A DNA stretch of 64,000 bases, taken from assembly GCF_013839445.1 (NCBI RefSeq), contig NZ_JACDIT010000001.1:1048658-1112657 (forward strand). Direction: 5' to 3'. The position numbers and the translations under genes are program-made. Shown here piece after piece: positions 11,591 to 20,763 of the stretch. Below the pieces are notes generated by a model. The model did not search any database and was not told the origin of the DNA. It saw nothing but the letters and a program-made list of their open reading frames with translations. Each line of letters opens with the position of its first letter. Position 1 is the first letter of the stretch. Source of the stretch: Chthonobacter albigriseus. Its GTDB lineage: Bacteria; Pseudomonadota; Alphaproteobacteria; Rhizobiales; Pleomorphomonadaceae.

Positions 11591-12877
11591 ATGGACGCCC
11601 CCGCCCCGATCCGCTCCGAACAGCGGGCCGGCCCCGCCTTCGCCGAATTCGTCGGGATCATCGCCTGCCTGATGGCGCTGACCGCACTCGGCATCGATTT
11701 CCTGCTGCCGGCTTTTCCCCCAATCGGCGCGGAATTCTCCGTTTCCGACAGCAACGACCTGCAGCTCCTGGTCTACTGCTACATGATCGGCTTCGCCCTG
11801 ATGCAGCTGGTCTACGGCCCGCTGTCAGACATGGCAGGACGTCGGCCCCTGGTGATCATCGGGCTCGTGGTGTTCGCGATCGGATGCCTTGCGTCGCTGT
11901 TCGCCCCCAGCTTCGAGACCCTGATCGCCGCGCGGGTGCTGCAGGGGATGGGTGCGGCCTCATCCCGGGTGCTTGCCATTTCGATCGTGCGCGACCGGTT
12001 CGGCGGACGCGACATGGCGCGGGTGATGTCCTTCGTCATGATGGTCTTCATCATCGTGCCGGTGTTCGCGCCTGCGGTCGGCGGCGTTGTGCTGCTCGCG
12101 GGCAACTGGCACCTGATCTTCCTGGTGATGCTATTCGCCAGCGTGGCCGTGCTGATCTGGTTCGCCGTGCGGATGCCGGAAACGCTTCATCCGGACTATC
12201 GGATGCCGCTTTCGGCGGGTCGGATCGCAATCGCCGCCGCCCGCTGCGTGACGACGCGTACCGCCTTCGGCTATGCGACGGCGATGGGCCTGATGTCCGG
12301 GTGCCTGATGGGCTACATCGGCTCCTCCGAGCAGATCTTCGGCAGTGAGGTCTATGCGCTCGGGCCGTGGTTCCCGCTGGCCTTCGGCCTCGTCGCCTGC
12401 CTGATGGGCCTCGGATCCTTCGTCAACTCGCGGCTGGTCGGCAGCTGGGGCATGCGCAAGCTCGCCCATGGCGCGACGATCGGCTATGTCGGCGTCGCAT
12501 TGCTGCAGACGCTCGCGGCGCTCGCCTACGAAGGGCACCCGCCACTCTGGCTGTTCGGGGCGCTTCTGGCCGCCAGCAACTTCCTGTTCTCCATGACCCT
12601 GCCCAACTTCAATGCAATGTCGATGGAGCCACTGGGCGACATCGCCGGCACCGCCTCTTCCGTGATCGGTTTCTACACCACCTTGATGGGTGCGCTTCTC
12701 GGCCTTGCGGTGGGACAGGCGTTCGACGGAACCGTGCTCCCTCTCACCGTGTCCTACTTTGTTCTCAGCGCCGGGACTCTGCTGGTCGTCGCCTGGACCG
12801 AACGCGGCAAACTTTTCCAGCCGCACCAGACCAATCCGGCAAAGCCGGTCCCAGCCACCGGATCCCGGATGCCGTAA
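11591..12877 (+). CDS. MFS multidrug exporter, Bcr/CflA family
   Basis: A 428-residue twelve-helix MFS transporter of the Bcr/CflA drug-proton antiporter family. Evidence: the first helix with GIDFLLPAFPPIGAEF, the loop 2-3 motif GPLSDMAGRRPLV, motif C-like RVLQGMGAASSRVLAISIVRDRF and the pore sequence IIVPVFAPAVGG, all typical of this family. The likely role is export of drugs or small metabolites from the cytoplasm. It is a single gene; the 257-base gap before it shows no gene, operator or hairpin that I can support. Confidence 0.9.
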   Translation: MDAPAPIRSEQRAGPAFAEFVGIIACLMALTALGIDFLLPAFPPIGAEFSVSDSNDLQLLVYCYMIGFALMQLVYGPLSDMAGRRPLVIIGLVVFAIGCLASLFAPSFETLIAARVLQGMGAASSRVLAISIVRDRFGGRDMARVMSFVMMVFIIVPVFAPAVGGVVLLAGNWHLIFLVMLFASVAVLIWFAVRMPETLHPDYRMPLSAGRIAIAAARCVTTRTAFGYATAMGLMSGCLMGYIGSSEQIFGSEVYALGPWFPLAFGLVACLMGLGSFVNSRLVGSWGMRKLAHGATIGYVGVALLQTLAALAYEGHPPLWLFGALLAASNFLFSMTLPNFNAMSMEPLGDIAGTASSVIGFYTTLMGALLGLAVGQAFDGTVLPLTVSYFVLSAGTLLVVAWTERGKLFQPHQTNPAKPVPATGSRMP

Positions 12878-12997
12878 AAAGCTGGTCCCTGAACCGCTGT
12901 TCTTCAAATTTATCCGTTGACTGGTGCAGCGTTCAGCCTTTTTTTCCGATCGGCTGTTACGGTCCAATGAGAAATACCGTGTTCTCAGGGGGTTCCG

Positions 12998-14074
12998 ATG
13001 GTCGACCAGGCCGTCCTACAGAAACTGATCGGTTCGCCCGACGAACTTTCGCGCGACCAGGTGATCCTGGCTGTGACGAATCTGTTTCTGGACGAGTCCT
13101 ACCAGCCAACCGCCGTCGAGAGATCACGGTACAGCGATATCGTCTCGCTGGTGATCGGCAAGCTCGCGTCCGAGCTCCAGGTGGAGATCGCCGAACGGGT
13201 GGCGGGCACGGACCGCATCACCCGCGACCTCGCCGTGGAGCTTTCCAAGGGCGATATCGCGGTGGCGGCCCCGGTGCTGCGCAATTCGCCGATGCTGACG
13301 GACGAGGATCTCGTCGCGGTCACACGCGGGCAGTCGCTGGAACATCGCCTGGCGATCACCGACCGTGCGACCCTCAGCGAGGCGGTCACCGACGCGCTGA
13401 CAGAGATCGGCGAGCAGATCGTTCTGCAGCGCGTAGCGGCCAACGATGGTGCTTCCTTCTCCGAGGTCGGCTTTCGCCAGTTGGTGAGCCGGGGCGGCGA
13501 TGATGCCGTCGTGCAAAGCCAGCTCGCCCGTCGCGCCACGGCCAACGCTTCGTTCGCCGGCTCGCTGCACCAGGCGCTCGGCGACGAACTGCGTGCCAAG
13601 CTCGGACCTGCGCTGGCGGCGATCAGTGATCAGAGGCTATCGGCCGCGATGGACATCGCGGCGCTGCAGGCGGAAGAGGCGATCAAGGATCGCATGCGTC
13701 AGCGCCTGGAGATGAAGGTCATCCTGAAGGAGATCAACGCTCAGACCCGCAACGTCGACCAGTCGATCCTGATGCTGGCGCAGCAGCAGAGGCTGGAAGA
13801 CCTCGGCTGGCTGCTGTCCGAACTCGTCCAACTGCCGGAAAGCATCGGGGCCACCGCGGTCAACAAGATCGATCCCACCTCGCTGGGTTTCCTCTGCAAG
13901 TCGCTCTCCGTGCAACCTTCCACCTATCTGGCCGTCGTGGAAGCGCGGTGCCGTAAGTTCGGCTTCGAACAGGTGGCGCCGGACAAGGCCAAGACCGACT
14001 ACGTCGCCATTCCGATGGCGCTGGCCCAGCGGTCGGTCCGCATCCTCAAGCTCCAGCGGGTCGTGGCGAAGTAG
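12998..14074 (+). CDS. DUF2336 domain protein
   Basis: A 358-residue soluble, mostly helical protein of the DUF2336 family, common in alphaproteobacteria and without known biochemical function. The core shows HEAT-like helical repeats: residues about 10-60, LSKGDIAVAAPVLRNSPML near 85-105 and LSEAVTDALTEIGEQIVLQRV near 125-145 are the family pattern of failing or damaged-set repeats. No signal peptide or membrane helix is seen. A strong Shine-Dalgarno-like GGGGG precedes the ATG. It stands alone between an exporter and a Pmp3 proteolipid. Confidence 0.8.
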   Translation: MVDQAVLQKLIGSPDELSRDQVILAVTNLFLDESYQPTAVERSRYSDIVSLVIGKLASELQVEIAERVAGTDRITRDLAVELSKGDIAVAAPVLRNSPMLTDEDLVAVTRGQSLEHRLAITDRATLSEAVTDALTEIGEQIVLQRVAANDGASFSEVGFRQLVSRGGDDAVVQSQLARRATANASFAGSLHQALGDELRAKLGPALAAISDQRLSAAMDIAALQAEEAIKDRMRQRLEMKVILKEINAQTRNVDQSILMLAQQQRLEDLGWLLSELVQLPESIGATAVNKIDPTSLGFLCKSLSVQPSTYLAVVEARCRKFGFEQVAPDKAKTDYVAIPMALAQRSVRILKLQRVVAK

Positions 14075-14209
14075 TCCCGATCCAGCTCGGGCGGCAGCTT
14101 CGCGCTGCAACGAAGATCCGCCCGGCGCGTTGTCTCCACCGAAAAGCCGTCGGCTTGTGTCGAATCCGCTCGGGTCCGGCCGCCGGCATACTTCCTGTGG
14201 AGAAACCTC

Positions 14210-14368
14210 ATGGACATCGTTCGGATCCTGCTTGCCATCTTCATTCCCCCGCTCGGCGTCTTCCTCCAGGTCGGCATCGGCCTGCATTTCTGGCTGAACA
14301 TCCTCTTGACGCTGCTCGGCTACATCCCCGGGATCATCCACGCGATCTGGGTGATCGTCCGCAAGTGA
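14210..14368 (+). CDS. YqaE/Pmp3-family membrane proteolipid
   Basis: A 52-residue protein with two hydrophobic helices, [20 protein letters not shown] and [20 protein letters not shown]. The [11 protein letters not shown] and [10 protein letters not shown] motifs define the Pmp3/YqaE proteolipid family, which in yeast and plants affects membrane potential and salt tolerance and in bacteria is often stress-induced. It ends with a basic VIVRK. It is too short for many gene finders and could easily be missed. It is probably transcribed alone; UDP-sugar gene follows 79 bases later on the same strand. Confidence 0.9.
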   Translation: MDIVRILLAIFIPPLGVFLQVGIGLHFWLNILLTLLGYIPGIIHAIWVIVRK

Positions 14369-14447
14369 CAGCGCCCCGGCGTTGCCGCGCAGTCTCCGAC
14401 TCGGCTACGAGTTCCTGCTAAGATACCGGCCGGATCGGAGACGACAG

Positions 14448-15431
14448 ATGCCCTTCATGACAACCGACTACCTGCCCGGCCGCATGATCGTGACCGGAGG
14501 AGCGGGATTCATCGGCTCGCATCTCTGCGAACGGTTGCTGGCGGACGGCAAGGAGGTGCTCTGCGTCGACAACTTCTACACGGGCACGCGGAGCAACATC
14601 GCTCATCTCCTAGCGGACACGCGGTTCGAACTGCTGCGGCATGACGTGACGTTCCCGCTCTACGTGGAGGCGGACGGGATCTACAATCTGGCCTGCCCGG
14701 CGTCACCAGTGCACTACCAGTTCGATCCGGTGCAGACGACGAAGACCAGCGTGATCGGCGCGATCAACATGCTGGGCCTGGCGAAGCGGCTGCGGGTGCC
14801 GGTGCTGCAGGCCTCGACGTCTGAGGTCTACGGCGACCCGGCCGTTCATCCGCAGCCGGAGAGCTATTGGGGCAATGTCAATCCGATCGGCCTGCGCTCC
14901 TGCTACGACGAGGGGAAGCGCTGCGCCGAGACGCTGTTCTTCGACTACCGCCGCCAGCACAAGGTGCAGGTCAAGGTGATCCGGATCTTCAACACCTACG
15001 GGCCGCGGATGCATCCGGCGGACGGGCGCGTTGTGTCGAATTTCATCATGCAGGCGCTGAAAAACGAGCCGATCACCCTCTACGGCGACGGCGCGCAGAC
15101 CCGCTCCTTCTGCTATGTGGACGATCTGGTCGACGGGATGGTCCGGATGATGGCGACGCCGGACGAGGTGACCGGCCCGATCAACCTCGGCAACCCCTCT
15201 GAATTCACAGTGAAGGAGTTGGCGCTGCTGGTGAAGGATCTCACCGGGTCGCGGTCCGAATTCGAGCACAAGCCACTGCCGCAGGACGACCCGCGCCAGC
15301 GCAAGCCCGATATTGGTCAAGCGAGCGCCGTGCTGAAATGGGCGCCGAGAACCCCGCTCAAAGAAGGGCTCGCCCGGACGATCGCCTATTTCGAGGACCT
15401 GATGAAACAGGGCGCCGCGCCGGTTGCCTGA
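14448..15431 (+). CDS. UDP-glucuronate decarboxylase (UXS-like)
   Basis: A 327-residue extended short-chain dehydrogenase, best matching UDP-glucuronic acid decarboxylase, which converts UDP-glucuronate to UDP-xylose. [15 protein letters not shown] is the NAD-binding glycine motif near residue 17; [13 protein letters not shown], the substrate-loop motif TSEVYGDP, the catalytic YxxxK in YDEGKRCAE and [20 protein letters not shown] are typical of UXS. An upstream in-frame ATG at 14382 lacks a ribosome site, whereas GGAG at 14437-14440 serves 14448. No glycan cluster surrounds it. Other NAD-dependent UDP-sugar epimerases are less likely. Confidence 0.88.
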   Translation: MPFMTTDYLPGRMIVTGGAGFIGSHLCERLLADGKEVLCVDNFYTGTRSNIAHLLADTRFELLRHDVTFPLYVEADGIYNLACPASPVHYQFDPVQTTKTSVIGAINMLGLAKRLRVPVLQASTSEVYGDPAVHPQPESYWGNVNPIGLRSCYDEGKRCAETLFFDYRRQHKVQVKVIRIFNTYGPRMHPADGRVVSNFIMQALKNEPITLYGDGAQTRSFCYVDDLVDGMVRMMATPDEVTGPINLGNPSEFTVKELALLVKDLTGSRSEFEHKPLPQDDPRQRKPDIGQASAVLKWAPRTPLKEGLARTIAYFEDLMKQGAAPVA

Positions 15432-15607
15432 TCCCCCGGTGCGCCCTGCCCGAAGAATAAGTTGATCCGCTTAAGCCGATCGCCTCCTTGCGCCCACCCC
15501 GTTCCCCTGAGACCATGGCGGTGCTCGGGCGCTTCTGCCTCCTGACGCAGACCCGTCTTCAAGCACCGTGACATGGCTGGAACAAGTCAAGAACGGGAGA
15601 AAACATC

Positions 15608-17677
15608 ATGGGAGACGACGGCGGTAGAGAACCCCGGCCCCGCGGAGGGGCCCGCACGATCGCGCTGGTCGGACCGTTCGCAAGCGGCAAGACCACGCTC
15701 CTGGAGGCGATCCTGGAGCGAACAAGCGCCATTCCCCGTCAGGGGACGGTCACCGACCGGAACACGGTGGGCGACGCTTCGCCCGAGGCGCGCGCCCACG
15801 CGATGAGCGTGGAGGCGACGATCGCCCAGACCCGCTTCATGGGAGACGACTACACCTTCATCGAATGCCCGGGCTCCACCGAATTCCTGGGCGAGGCGGA
15901 CGGCATCCTGGCTGCGGTGGATTGCGCGGTGGTGGTGTGCGAGGCCGATGCCCGCAAGGTGCCGGCGCTGCAACTGATCCTGAAGCGCCTGGACGATCTC
16001 GGCCTGCCGCGGATCATGTTCCTCAACAAGGTGGACCGCTCCGATCTTCCGATCCGTGAAACCCTGGCGATGTTGCAGCCATCATCCGCCGTGCCGCTGG
16101 TCCTGCGCGAGATTCCGCTGACCAGGGACGGGGCCGTCACCGGCTACATCGATCTCGCCCTGGAGCGCGCCTTCGTCTACCGCGAGCACGCGGCGAGCGA
16201 GATGGTCCCGATCCCGGACGACGTCCGGGCGGCGGAGGTGTCGGCCCGCTACGAGATGCTGGAGCGCCTGGCCGACTACGACGACCAACTAATGGAGCAA
16301 CTGCTGGAGGAGGTCGAACCGCCGCGCGACCGGGTGTTCGACGACTTGGCGACCGAGATGCGCGACGGGCTGATCTGCCCGGTGTTCTTCGGCTCGGCGG
16401 AACATGGAAACGGCATTTTGCGGCTGCTCAAGGCGCTGCGCCACGAAACGCCCGGGCTGTCGGCGCTCCACAAGAGGCTCGGCTTCACGCCAGGGTCGGA
16501 CAGCGTCCTCCAGGTTATGAAGACGATCCATGCCGGACACGGCGGCAAGCTTTCCGTGGCGCGGGTGCTGGCCGGAGACGTTGCAGACGGCATGATGGTG
16601 ACGCTGCCGGACGGCCGGCAGGAGCGGGTTTCCGGCCTCTACCGCATGCTGGGCACGCAGACCGGCAAACGCGAGACGGCCCATCCGGGCGACACCGTCG
16701 CACTGGGGAAGCTGGATGGCGCGCGGACCGGCGATACCCTCACCAGCAACCGGACGCCCGCCCGGCAACTGGCGGAGATGGCCGCTCCGGATCCGGTGAT
16801 GACACTGCAGGTCCATGCGCGCGACCGCAAGGACGAGGTCAAGCTTTCCGCCGCCCTCGCCAAGGCCTGCGAGGAGGATCCTTCGCTGCGGGTCGTCGTC
16901 ACGGCGGAAACGAGCGAGACCCTGCTGATCGGTCAGGGGGAAATGCACCTGCGTGTCACGGTGGAACGGCTGACCAGCAAGTACGGGGTTTCGGTCACCA
17001 CCGCCAAGCCGAGCGTCGCCTACAGGGAGACGATCAAGGGGTCGACCGTGCAGCGGGGGCGGCACAAGAAACAGTCGGGCGGCCACGGCCAGTTCGGCGA
17101 TGTCGTCCTTGAGATCCGCGCCCAGCCGCGCGGGGGCGGGATCACCTTCACGGAGAAGATCACCGGCGGTGTGGTGCCGCGTCAGTACATCCCCGGCGTG
17201 GAGACCGGGGTGCGGGACAGCCTGAAGCGCGGTCCCTTGGGCTTCCCCGTGGTGGACGTGGCCGTGACGCTGACGGACGGATCGTACCACTCGGTCGACA
17301 GCTCGGATCAGGCGTTCCAGATGGCCGCAAGGCTGGCGATGCGCGAAGGACTCGCCGCGTGCACACCAGTGCTGCTGGAGCCGATCGAGCGGGTGGAGAT
17401 CACCTGCCCGTCGGACGTGACAGCCCGGGTCAACGCCATCGTCTCGGGCCGTCGGGGGCAACTGCTCGGGTTCGATGCTCGCCCCGGCTGGACCGGCTGG
17501 GACGTCGTGGAGACGCTGATCCCGGCGTCGGAGATCGGCGACCTCATCGTTGAGCTCCGGTCAGCCTCGCAGGGCGTGGCCAGCTTCCGCCGACGCTTCG
17601 ACCATCTGCAGGAGCTCTCCGGCCGACTTGCCGAGGATGTCGTCAGCCGACAAGCGGCCTCCGCCGCCGCCGCCTGA
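15608..17677 (+). CDS. EF-G-like translational GTPase paralogue
   Basis: A 689-residue EF-G-like protein of the alphaproteobacterial EF-G paralogue type. G1 is GPFASGKT (residues about 23-30) and G4 is NKVD. At G3, the usual DxPGH reads ECPGS, so the Asp is Glu and the catalytic His is Ser. Domains II-V are recognisable, including RETIKGSTVQRGRHKKQSGG, GHGQFGDVVLEI and the C-terminal RRGQLLGFDARPGW, an EF-G-like RGxLxG match. It is not the canonical fusA, which normally lies in the str operon. Role in translation or ribosome recycling is unknown. A GC-rich hairpin ends the gene. Confidence 0.88.
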   Translation: MGDDGGREPRPRGGARTIALVGPFASGKTTLLEAILERTSAIPRQGTVTDRNTVGDASPEARAHAMSVEATIAQTRFMGDDYTFIECPGSTEFLGEADGILAAVDCAVVVCEADARKVPALQLILKRLDDLGLPRIMFLNKVDRSDLPIRETLAMLQPSSAVPLVLREIPLTRDGAVTGYIDLALERAFVYREHAASEMVPIPDDVRAAEVSARYEMLERLADYDDQLMEQLLEEVEPPRDRVFDDLATEMRDGLICPVFFGSAEHGNGILRLLKALRHETPGLSALHKRLGFTPGSDSVLQVMKTIHAGHGGKLSVARVLAGDVADGMMVTLPDGRQERVSGLYRMLGTQTGKRETAHPGDTVALGKLDGARTGDTLTSNRTPARQLAEMAAPDPVMTLQVHARDRKDEVKLSAALAKACEEDPSLRVVVTAETSETLLIGQGEMHLRVTVERLTSKYGVSVTTAKPSVAYRETIKGSTVQRGRHKKQSGGHGQFGDVVLEIRAQPRGGGITFTEKITGGVVPRQYIPGVETGVRDSLKRGPLGFPVVDVAVTLTDGSYHSVDSSDQAFQMAARLAMREGLAACTPVLLEPIERVEITCPSDVTARVNAIVSGRRGQLLGFDARPGWTGWDVVETLIPASEIGDLIVELRSASQGVASFRRRFDHLQELSGRLAEDVVSRQAASAAAA

Positions 17678-17693
17678 GGCGGACCTTTCGGGG

Positions 17694-17717
17694 GGGGGCG
17701 GCGTGCGCGCCGCCCCC
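17694..17717 (+). terminator. GC-rich hairpin after EF-G-like gene
   Basis: A perfect 10-base stem, GGGGGCGGCG (17694-17703) and CGCCGCCCCC (17708-17717) with loop TGCG, starts 16 bases after the stop codon. Only two T follow. Probable terminator. Confidence 0.7.
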
Positions 17718-17796
17718 TTGCCAGCGTGCAACGTTTCAGCCTCCCGCAGGTTGAGGGATGATCGGGCGCGGCCCGCATCCGACGGAGGAACGTCCC

Positions 17797-18702
17797 ATGC
17801 TGGCCAGAGCCTTTTTCAATCGCGACAGCGGCACCATGCGCACGCTCGGCGAAAAGGACGTTGAGCGCGCACTCGTTCGCGCGTTCCAGAGCAAGGGGCA
17901 CGCGATCACCGTGTCCTTTGTCGCCGGCCCGGACCTCGAAGACGCTATCCGGGCCGCGGTATCCGAGAAGCCTGACGCGATCATCGTCGGCGGCGGCGAC
18001 GGAACCGTCAGTTCATCCGCCGCCCTCCTGGCGGACACGGGCATTGCACTCGGGATCGTGCCGCTCGGTACCATGAACCTCTTCGCGCGCACGCTGGGAC
18101 TGCCGCTCGAGCTCGATGCCGCCGCCGACGCCCTCGCCTCCGGGCAGCGGCGGGATGCGGATCTGGCGATGGCGAACGGCCGCCCCTTCATCCACCAGCT
18201 TTCACTCGGCCTCCAGCCAAGGATGGTCCGTCTGCGCGAGCGCGCGGGCGCCTATGCCTCGAAGGGCGGCAAGATCCTGGCTTCGGCACGGGCGCTCGGC
18301 CTGGTGCTGCGCCGTCCGCCGTCGCTGGACCTTGTGCTGGTCGCCGACGGGAAGGAACGTCGGCTGGAAACGCCGGGGATCGTGGTCTCCAACAATCCGT
18401 ACGGCAGCGGTCACCTGCCCTACGCGGATCGCCCGGCAACCGGCCTGCTCGGCGTCTATGACGTGACCAGCGACCGTTGGGGCGATCTGGCGCAACTGGC
18501 GGCCGAAATCGTGCTCGGCACCTGGCAAGGCGACGCGAACGTGGAAATGACAACGGCTCACCAGGTGACGATCTCCGCGGGTCCCTCGCAACAATCGTCC
18601 GCCCAGGCGACCGTTGACGGGGAACTGGTGCGGGTGGAGTTCCCGCTTGCGATCTCCAAGCGACCGGCGGCCCTCAAGGTGCTGGCTCCCGACCAATCCT
18701 AG
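17797..18702 (+). CDS. Diacylglycerol kinase-family lipid kinase
   Basis: A 301-residue protein of the diacylglycerol kinase catalytic family (YegS/DgkB type). The nucleotide-binding motif is IIVGGGDGTVSSSAALL (near residues 68-84), followed by GIVPLGTMNLFARTLGLP, the characteristic PLGTxNxFA motif. The C-terminal half carries PYGSGHLPYADR and VDGELVRVEFP, as in the YegS fold. It probably phosphorylates a lipid such as diacylglycerol or a sphingoid base in the membrane. ATG at 17797 has GGAGG at 17784-17788. The stop codon lies inside the first unit of a tandem repeat. Confidence 0.9.
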   Translation: MLARAFFNRDSGTMRTLGEKDVERALVRAFQSKGHAITVSFVAGPDLEDAIRAAVSEKPDAIIVGGGDGTVSSSAALLADTGIALGIVPLGTMNLFARTLGLPLELDAAADALASGQRRDADLAMANGRPFIHQLSLGLQPRMVRLRERAGAYASKGGKILASARALGLVLRRPPSLDLVLVADGKERRLETPGIVVSNNPYGSGHLPYADRPATGLLGVYDVTSDRWGDLAQLAAEIVLGTWQGDANVEMTTAHQVTISAGPSQQSSAQATVDGELVRVEFPLAISKRPAALKVLAPDQS

Positions 18703-18745
18703 GCGCGCGCGGCAACGCCCGCCTAGTCGCGCGCGGCAACGCCCG
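18698..18745. repeat. 24-base tandem duplication spanning a stop codon
   Basis: Two adjacent 24-base units (18698-18721 and 18722-18745) differ at one base (AGG versus AGT after CCT). The first contains the lipid-kinase stop codon TAG at 18700-18702; the second copies it outside the gene. Looks like a recent slippage or tandem duplication. Confidence 0.85.
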
Positions 18746-18900
18746 GCACCCGTTCTCCCCGAAAAATCGCCTGATGTGATGCAATTACGGATTGCGCCGC
18801 GCTTTCATGCTGAAGCGGGCCCGCGGCCGTTAACCATGAATCGACTTTTGTGAGCTGATTGCAGGCTGCATGTCGTCTTGGCTCTGGTCCTCGACCCTCG

Positions 18901-18916
18901 TTTACCCTTTATTAAC
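18901..18916. promoter_or_regulatory. CtrA-like box upstream of cytochrome b/EB_dh gene
   Basis: TTTA-CCCTTTA-TTAAC matches the CtrA consensus TTAA-N7-TTAAC with one mismatch in the first half. It ends 29 bases before the start codon at 18946. A separate TTAACCAT half-site-like sequence lies about 70 bases further upstream. Cell-cycle control is inferred from motif alone. Confidence 0.45.
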
Positions 18917-18945
18917 CAGAGACCCAAAGCGGCGGAGGGTCCGTA

Positions 18946-20715
18946 ATGCCTGAGACACGGGTTGAAGTGATGCGTACCGCGTCAGGGGGCCTGACACGGC
19001 AGCGGGAAAAGACGGCGGAAAAGGTGCGTCCAGACGTGGCGCCGAGCAGTCCGCCGCCTCGCAGCGACGTCGGCACGATCGTGCTGCACTGGACGCTGAC
19101 GATATCCATTTTGGTCAGTCTGGCGACTGGCCTACGGCTGTCCGCGGATGCGGAAGGGTCGTGGTTCGCCAAGGCGCTCGACCCGATCCTGCCTCAGGGC
19201 GAGATCTGGACGCCGCATTTCATCGCCGCCTTCCTGGTGGTCGGTTGTATCGCGGCCTACACGGTCTACATGCGGCTCGGTCAGCTGCAGCGGCGCGTTT
19301 CCTTGCGCAAGACGGTGGTGTTCACGCTTCCGACGGCGCCGAAGCTGCGCTGGGGCGCCGTCAATGTCCTGCTCTACTGGGTATTGTTCGCCGCCGTCCT
19401 GGTGCTGACGGTCACCGGGATCCTGCTCTACCTCGGCTGGGGCGGGGGCGTGGTCACGGTGCACTACTCGGCCGCGCTGGTCGTGCTGGGCTACATCGGC
19501 GTCCACATCTTCAGCCACACCATGATGGGCGGCATCCGCCAGTTGCTGCGTCTGGTCCGGCCGCAGCCGCTTCGGATCCGACGCGGGGCGATGGCCAAGC
19601 CGTTTGCGGCGGCAGCCGCGGTCGGCGCCGCGGTGATGGCCGGGTTCTACATGGGCGACAGTCTGACCCATCCGGTGCTGACCATCGGCACGACTTCAAC
19701 GCCTCCGCAGATCGACGGCGATCTGTCGGACGGGGTCTGGAGCGAAGCGTCCGTCGCGACCGTGCACACCATGCAGGGATCGAATCTGGGCGGCACCGGC
19801 GAATCCACGGTCGAGATCCGAGCCGTGCGGGACGCGGCGAACGTCTACTTCGCGTTCCGCTGGAACGATCCGACCCGTTCGCTGAAGCGCCTGCCGCTGA
19901 TCAAGCGCGAGGACGGGTGGCATCTGCTTAACAACGCCGCCGACACGGCGGACGAGACCGCCTATTACGAGGACAAGTTCGCCGTCACGTTCTCGCGGTC
20001 GAACACCTACGGATCAGGCGGATCGACCCACATGGGACCGAAGCCGCTGGGCGACAAGCCGGGCGCACTGAACAAGCGTGGGCTGCACTATACGACTGAC
20101 GGCAGCTATATGGACATGTGGCAGTGGAAGGCCTCGCGCGGCGGTATGCTCGGCATGCTGGACGACATGTGGTTCGGGCCGCCCCTCGAGCCGAAGGAAG
20201 CCCAGGTGAATGGTACCGCCCGCTACAGCGCGGGCTACGACGGGGACGCGGGCAAGAAGTTCTACGTCTATAACTACGGCAACGAGCCGCCCGGCGGATA
20301 CCGCGGCCCGGTGAAGGTGGAGCGGTTGCCGAAGGATTGGCGCGCGACGACCGCCAAGCTGGGAGCGCTCGATCTTTCCGTGGAGGTGAGCGACGACCCG
20401 AACGGCCAGTGGTGGATGTTCGAGGACGAAAGCGTCCCCTACGACCCTGCCGTCGACGCCGCCATTCCGGTCGGGACCGTGATTCCCGGCGTCCTGATCC
20501 AGGGCACCTACGAGGGCAGCCGGGCGGACGTGAAGGGTGCCGCGCACTGGTCGGACGGCTATTGGACGCTGGAGACCGTGCGTCCGCTGGTCACCGGCGA
20601 CGACGTGAAAGACTTGCCGATCGAGAGCGGGATCTACCTCTGGGTCGCCGTCTTCGATCACAACCAGACCCGCCACACCCGACATGTGCGGCCCGTCGAG
20701 ATCCAGCTTCGATAA
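18946..20715 (+). CDS. Cytochrome b561-like domain fused to ethylbenzene-dehydrogenase-type haem domain
   Basis: A 589-residue fusion. Residues 41-235 form about five membrane helices resembling di-haem cytochrome b561, with candidate haem-ligand histidines at 48 (VLHWT), 91 (PHFIAA), 173 (VHYSAA), 187 and 191 (GVHIFSH). Residues about 245-589 match the EB_dh haem b-binding domain of ethylbenzene/DMSO-dehydrogenase gamma subunits (PPQIDGDLSDGVWSEA, VYFAFRWNDPT, YYEDKFAVTFS), probably outside the membrane. No molybdenum subunit is nearby. A 2Fe-2S/FAD reductase follows 48 bases downstream, suggesting electrons pass from NAD(P)H to the b haems. The acceptor or donor is unknown. Confidence 0.85.
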   Translation: MPETRVEVMRTASGGLTRQREKTAEKVRPDVAPSSPPPRSDVGTIVLHWTLTISILVSLATGLRLSADAEGSWFAKALDPILPQGEIWTPHFIAAFLVVGCIAAYTVYMRLGQLQRRVSLRKTVVFTLPTAPKLRWGAVNVLLYWVLFAAVLVLTVTGILLYLGWGGGVVTVHYSAALVVLGYIGVHIFSHTMMGGIRQLLRLVRPQPLRIRRGAMAKPFAAAAAVGAAVMAGFYMGDSLTHPVLTIGTTSTPPQIDGDLSDGVWSEASVATVHTMQGSNLGGTGESTVEIRAVRDAANVYFAFRWNDPTRSLKRLPLIKREDGWHLLNNAADTADETAYYEDKFAVTFSRSNTYGSGGSTHMGPKPLGDKPGALNKRGLHYTTDGSYMDMWQWKASRGGMLGMLDDMWFGPPLEPKEAQVNGTARYSAGYDGDAGKKFYVYNYGNEPPGGYRGPVKVERLPKDWRATTAKLGALDLSVEVSDDPNGQWWMFEDESVPYDPAVDAAIPVGTVIPGVLIQGTYEGSRADVKGAAHWSDGYWTLETVRPLVTGDDVKDLPIESGIYLWVAVFDHNQTRHTRHVRPVEIQLR

Positions 20716-20763
20716 ACGCCGGCCATCCAGACCGGATCAGGTGTTGAAAGGCGCGTATCTGCC

